Of a DNA stretch of 64,000 nucleotides, positions 58,679-64,000 are shown one piece after another (the first letter of the stretch is position 1; each line of letters starts with the position of its first letter). The DNA comes from Cinclus cinclus (Eukaryota; Chordata; Aves; Passeriformes; Cinclidae), in assembly GCF_963662255.1 (NCBI RefSeq), contig NC_085046.1:138337762-138401761 (forward strand), read 5' to 3'. The translations under genes were made by a program, and so were the position numbers. Below the pieces are notes generated by a model. The model did no database searches. It was not told where the DNA came from and saw nothing but the letters and a program-made list of their open reading frames with translations.

Positions 58679-59718
58679 CACTGAGCATTATCCTGATCAG
58701 GATAAAGGCAGAACCAAAACAAGAGGCAAAGATAAATAAGGTGACACGTTTCCCACAAGAGTTCTCTCTTTCCAAGAAATATTCCACTCTGAAAGCAAGA
58801 ATCATGACTGACAGATGCAGCTGTTGATATAAATGGCAGTGGCATTATCAGCAAACTGTGAAGAACTGAAATGTCAGAATGAAAAAGAGAAGAGAAAGCA
58901 CTCCTCAGCATTGTCAAAAGCCTAACATCATTCCAATTGCTATAAAAAAATCCCGAAAGCCACAACTGGGACAGACAGGTCAACAATAAGATCACAAGTA
59001 GGACCAGGAGCACCATCAATTTTAGGTTTTGACATCCAAATTCAAATCAGACCATATGAGGCTTTAAAATTCACTTAATGTAAAAATCCTGTATTTTTAA
59101 TCTTGCCAAATTTAAGAGCCTTATTATATATTACCTAAAATACAGCCTGTAGAACAACTAAATCCACTGCCAAACTAGAGTGGAAAAATGCTTAATTTGC
59201 ACAAAATTATAAATAATACAATAAAATCATGTTGCCCTTTACTTAGAGAAAAATCAGCAGCTGAAACCAAGAGCTAAAAATGTAGAGATCTGAAGGACAG
59301 AACAAAGTCTTGAATTTACACTTGCAAATTTAGTAAAAAGAGTAAAAGGAAGTCGGTGGGCCAGTATTTGTTTTGTAAATCATGAGACTGTACCTGACTC
59401 AAAAGTATATGTATTTGATGATACCTTATCAACAGTTCTTCAGTCACTTAACTGTATCCTTTCAAGTACAGCTCAATTACCAATCATTAGCAGTACGAAT
59501 CAGAAAACAAGCTGTTCTGAAATGAGAAGAACTAGACAGGACCATGACAGTTTTAAATGTACTTGTTTCATATTCACATTATCCATATTAACATGGCTAT
59601 GAACTGAAATGTGGCAATTAAAAATTAGGATGTGTAGATTCATAGCAGAATTTTAGAAGGCTTATAAAAATAATTTTCTTTACTAGGGATTCAACTACAA
59701 TACAAATAGGTCTTTAAT

Positions 59719-59740
59719 GGGGGGGGGGGGGGTAGGGGGG
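59719..59740. repeat. Poly-G run (G14-TA-G6)
   Basis: Fourteen G, then TA, then six G. The plus strand can form a G-quadruplex; on the minus strand (SAMD12 transcript sense) it is a C tract. Confidence 0.95.
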
Positions 59741-61790
59741 TTAAGAAGAGGTTGTATAGAGCAGTACCCAAGTCTTTCCAGAGATTTCAGGTAACATTGG
59801 TTACTTGAATGTCAGTGGGGGTTACGTGGTTTTTGGTGACACGCTTTTTAAAGAAATACTCATCATTGGCATAATATTGCTTTTGCCAAGGTGGTATTAC
59901 CTTTCTCTGGGGAGCTGTCATTAATGATACTAGTAACTTTTAATTATTTTTTATTTTGGGGATTTAATAATGGAATTTCCCTGGCATAATAAATCTGTGC
60001 AGCACAGACCACACCTCACTCCTTCCATTTATAATTACAGTATTCTGTTGAGAAGATACTCAACACTAGGGGTTTGAGTATTTGCTGTGTATTTTTTAAT
60101 AGCTGCTGTATATCAGAGGTAGATGGTTCATTTTTTCATCTTAAACACACAGTGAAGCATTTCTACATGAGAAGAGCTATAAAAGCTGTTACTTCAATGT
60201 TAGCAAGTAGTAAGGTTAATTCTGCCATTAGCTCAGCAACAGTACATTTGTACAAGGAGAACATCCAGCATCCTGAGAGGATCTTAATCCTATTAAATGA
60301 CAGACTTTCTTACAAGGTCTACTCCTTCTGAGCGAATCACATTTTTGGCACCTTTGTTTCCAGCAGATGTGCCAATTAAGAGGCTTACACTGTAAGAAGT
60401 AGTATAACCTTTCCATGCCAACTTTTAGTCTTTATGGATAGGCTCATTCATATGCAGAAGGCAGGTGCAGCAGCCAAGGCATTTTAGACCCCAGCAGCAA
60501 ATCAAAGTTTTCTAGGTATCTTTGCCAGTTGACTCTTAACTATGTTTTCTTGAGCCAAATACATTTTGAGGAGAACAACTTCATAGTAGGTAAGTGCAAA
60601 CACGAAAAGGTCTGAGCCTGACCTGACAGGTCAATCTCTTGCTTCCCAAATAAGACATCCAGCAAGAACAGGAGGAAAAAAAGAGCAGGTGTTGATAGAA
60701 GAGTCAGATTAGCCCAACCATCTGATTCATGCAAGAGCATTGCAATGCCTGTGGATTTCTCAAATAAATTATCTAGAAAGCAGATCCATCACTTATTTTT
60801 CAAAACAAGCAGAGCACTTCTGATGTCAATGTAATTTATTGCTACTTACTTTTTGAGAAACTAATCTTCTCTCCCTAATAAGGGAATTCCTGTACTTGCT
60901 TATCATCCTTATGAAGTCCTATATTCATAAAAAGGACTTAAGCACTATAATGCCCTTTTATCCCCCACACTAGGATTCACAAAGGCCAGGCCCTTTTGCT
61001 ATTAATACTGTTGTTCCTGTGCATATCTTATTCCATTGCTTTGGGCTTTTAGCAAATTGTTATAAGAGACTCATAGTCTCTCTGTTTCTTGACCCTCTTT
61101 TACTAGATGGGGAATGGCTCATTTTGAGTTAGATTTCCTGTGGTATTAAAACCAGCACACATTCCCAGGTACAGTCAGCAGGCATTACAGGGAGGCTAAG
61201 CAGGGAAGGAATGCCAGTGAAGCTCTGCATCTTCAGTTCCAGGTAACATTAAAAAATAAAGCCCAGATATGCCCAAATGTCCCAGCAATATCTTCCTGGA
61301 GAAGGCACCTGTGAGATGTGACAGCACAGAAATGTGGCATTGAGGTTTTCAATAAATATATGGTGCCCACCTCACCTCAATCTAAGGAACTTGTGTCATA
61401 AGGAGATGAAAGTGAGACAAGAGCTAAAGGAAGGTAAATTAAGCATAATAAGGAATAATATTAATCTGCTGTAATGTGTTGACCGCACATACATCTTTTC
61501 TGGAGAGAAATCTATGAAGAGATAAGTAAATTAACGTCTGGGAAAGACAAACTGGCCCTGAATAAGAACTGGAAGTATTTTAATTAGATTTCTGAAAGAA
61601 ACTCAGCGCCCTTCTTTTTCCTGAACCACTTGATTGCAGCCTAAGATTACATGAAAAATCCACACTAATCCTTCAGTTTCTGTTTGCAGAAAGTCCAGTA
61701 GTTCAGGCAGTGAACAGCAGGCAGTTCTCAAGATTCACTCTAGGGGCAAATCCATCCAACAAGCCAAAATTTAACTCTTGGCTAAGTAGC

Positions 61791-62526
61791 TGATGTTTTG
61801 TAAGACCACATGTCGAAGGTTGGTTCTTTCCCTTTTCCCTCTGTGGAATTTTCCCCACTGTCATGGTAAAATACCTGTTGATTATGCCCTGGTGGCAGGG
61901 GGAAGGGAGGGAAGAGAGAAACCCCACAAAATTCAAACGGCCAAAAAAAAAAAAAAAAAAAGAAAAAAAAGGAAGGCACTGACTCAGCCCATTTCGCCCG
62001 CGAAATTCGAGCAAGAAAAACAATCACCATCTCTCTCCCATCCCTGCCATCCCAGCGCTGGGAGCCATCCTCACTGCTGTCGGACCCTGCCCTGTTCCCT
62101 TCTCGCTGTAACCTGCCACCATTCAGCACTCTGCTGAGCACTAAAACCACCACCATAAGCAAAAGGGTCTCTCCATCTCTCTCTCCCACTTGAACTACTG
62201 CCATCATCCCCCCACCCCAGCCCTCCTACAACTATACAAAACCTGCCTGCCCCCACCACCAATAACTGCAACTCAAAAAAAAAGTACCTGCAGCCAAAAA
62301 AAACTAAAACTAAGTTACTGTTCTGTTTGAAACTAATTTCATAACTGTTTTTGGTTTTGTCGTGTTAGATATATTAATAAAGAACTGTTATTCCTATCCC
62401 CATATCTTTGCCTAAAAGCTCCCTTAATTCCAAAATTATAATTTGTAAAAAAGAAAAATTACATTTTTCAGTTCAAAAAAAGACTTCTGCCTTTTTTAAC
62501 AAATACCTGTCTTTCAAACTTAGACA
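61791..62526 (+). mobile_element. ERV LTR with CpG-containing stretch and polyadenylation signal
   Basis: About 735 bp from TGATGTTTTGTAAGACCAC to ...CTGTCTTTCAAACTTAGACA. It contains CTGTGGAATTTTCCCCAC and ATGCCCTGGTGGCAGGG, a long A run at 61943-61969, CpGs at 61997-62010 (CGCCCGCGAAATTCG), C-rich sequence, then AATAAA at 62376-62381 followed by GAACTGTTATTCCTATCCCC. I associate this block order with an avian LTR. Plus orientation, antisense to SAMD12. A convincing target-site duplication was not found, so the ends are approximate. Confidence 0.72.
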
Positions 62527-64000
62527 CCACAGCATAAAGACACACATAACTTTAAACATCTCAAATTACGTCTGTCATGCTGTCCTGCTGCCCAGATCAG
62601 GGCTTTTGTCTCAACAGCAGCCTTTGGCAAGTGATATTTTTTAACAATTAACATATTTAACATATTGTCCTTCAGAGCTGGCATATTTTCTGAATAACAA
62701 AATATACAGACAGGTCCAATAATACTCCAATCACATTAATAAGGAAATTTTCATTTTTATGCACGTTTTTATATCTATCCAATTACTGATGCATAAATGA
62801 CTCCAGGTAAAACTCACAGTTGCAGTGATTCATTTAAGCTCTTTCTAAGAAGCATTACATTTAAAAATAAACATCTTCCTATCTATCCAGAAACAGCAGG
62901 TAAAACTACAAAGTAAACATGCAAAAGAAAACTTAAAAATTGCAAGTGGCTTGACAAATCTGCTTTGCAATTTTATTTTAGACCACGCTATTGCAGTGTT
63001 TTACAGGTCAGTTGCCATCCTGAATTAATCTGCAATATATTCTCCAATCCACAATGTCTGTTCAAGGGTTTTATGCTGGAAGCTTCTGAATTTGTCCAAA
63101 TTCAAAACAGTACATATACACAAGCAAGAGTAGTTGAAAAAATTCAAGGATGGAGGATGTTTCAAAGGTACCAAGAAAGCACTTTTTTCTTTATTTTTGT
63201 TTGTTTTGGCAGTCCCTCAAAAGACTCCATTTTCTAATCTCCCACGCATCGGAATGCAGAGAAATGTACTGTTAGAGAATGTTACCAGACCTTTTATGTG
63301 AAAACACGGCCAAACACAGGCAGCAACAGTAAATAGCTGATATAAAGAGCACCATCTACTGACAGGCATCACTTTGACAGCCCCAGAGTTTTGCAAAGCA
63401 CTGCATTCCAGTGTCTTTCAGCTTTTAGGAACTCAGCTTTCTCTAAGAGACGTGTAATACTTTTCACATTTTCTTTCTCACCTGCCCTGTCTCACCTAAT
63501 ACATTTAAGCTGTTCTCCTGCTCGTGGCTCACTAGAGCCCAGCTGCTCTGAGATACAGTAGCACAGTTAGCGCCCCTTCACCTTCCCATTTCACTTTGTG
63601 ATTCAAGTTTCCCACATGGAAATGATCATGTCTTGTACACAGTTTCTGTACCACTACAGTACAATTATAAATTAACATGTTATTACCAGCTGTTTATGAC
63701 AACACCTCTAAAACTTCCTTAGTCAACAAGGGTTTTCCACACTTAAGCCAAAAACATTTGAACTGTCCCTAAATGAGAAGCAATTTCCTCCTTTGAAGGC
63801 TTACTTCATGCAATGAAATATCCTGTGGTCTCATGGAGAAGGTTACATGGAGATGGATGTTTCTTCCTCACTTCTATCCTGCTGCTGTTTTATTTCTTTG
63901 AACACAGGACTATAACCTTTTATTATTTCACTACACAAAATTATTAGCAGATGTACCCTAAGAAGCACTGAAGTACTCTGGCACATAATTTGAAAATACT

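Larger units (their letters stand above)
56741..61790. other. Upstream-intron sequence with poly-G run
   Basis: It contains the AAAT repeat at 58662 and the G run at 59719. The stretch 57900-58530 is somewhat GC-richer and could be old repeat DNA. No coding signal is seen. Confidence 0.55.
51297..64000 (-). other. SAMD12: 3' part of the upstream SAMD12 intron (incomplete)
   Basis: This is the sequence upstream of the acceptor at 51297-51298 in transcript direction. It carries the nested LTR pair at 55547-56740, the CpG-containing LTR at 61791-62526 and a long G run at 59719. I looked on the minus strand for an exon matching the N-terminal part of SAMD12 and saw none, so the first exons and the main promoter lie beyond 64000. 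Confidence 0.8.

Overview
The window is vertebrate nuclear DNA, most likely from a bird. The only protein-coding sequence I can defend is two exons of SAMD12 (sterile alpha motif domain containing 12) on the minus strand. The rest is AT-rich intron holding CR1 LINE fragments and solo endogenous-retrovirus LTRs of avian type. CR1 fragments whose 3' ends run into ATTCTATGATTC-like octamers, together with LTRs that read TGTCATGGTTTAACCCC-like at one end, point to a bird. Several of the LTR types look neoavian or passerine to me, but I could not check this against a repeat library.

Layout in the direction of SAMD12 transcription (high to low coordinates): 51297-64000 is part of the upstream intron. 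51167-51296 is the exon carrying the first half of the SAM domain. 13398-51166 is a complete intron of about 37.8 kb. 13257-13397 is the exon carrying the second half of the SAM domain. 1-13256 is the start of the next intron. The two exons join in phase 1 through a split glycine codon (G/GC), have consensus splice sites, and together encode one uninterrupted SAM domain. Neither the gene's start nor its terminal exon is in the window.

Repeats: nine CR1 copies, including one of about 2 kb with reverse-transcriptase remnants (6741-9235) that is split by a 501-bp TG...CA LTR-like element. Six further LTR-type elements are seen: 21665-22230 (+), 29627-30191 (-), 45300-45910 (-), an outer LTR at 55547-56740 (-), an inner LTR nested inside it at 55870-56437 (-), and 61791-62526 (+). 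There is also a probable hAT-type MITE at 42811-42944, several microsatellites and homopolymer runs, and a few clean inverted repeats. I saw no retroviral gag, pol or env reading frames.

The most interesting non-repeat feature is a short, very CpG-dense island at about 40560-40945, deep inside the large intron and far from either exon. It may be an alternative SAMD12 promoter or the start of an antisense or intronic non-coding transcript. A consensus splice donor lies 170 bp downstream on the plus strand. No clearly novel protein system is present. The open frames outside the two exons have the lengths and compositions expected by chance.
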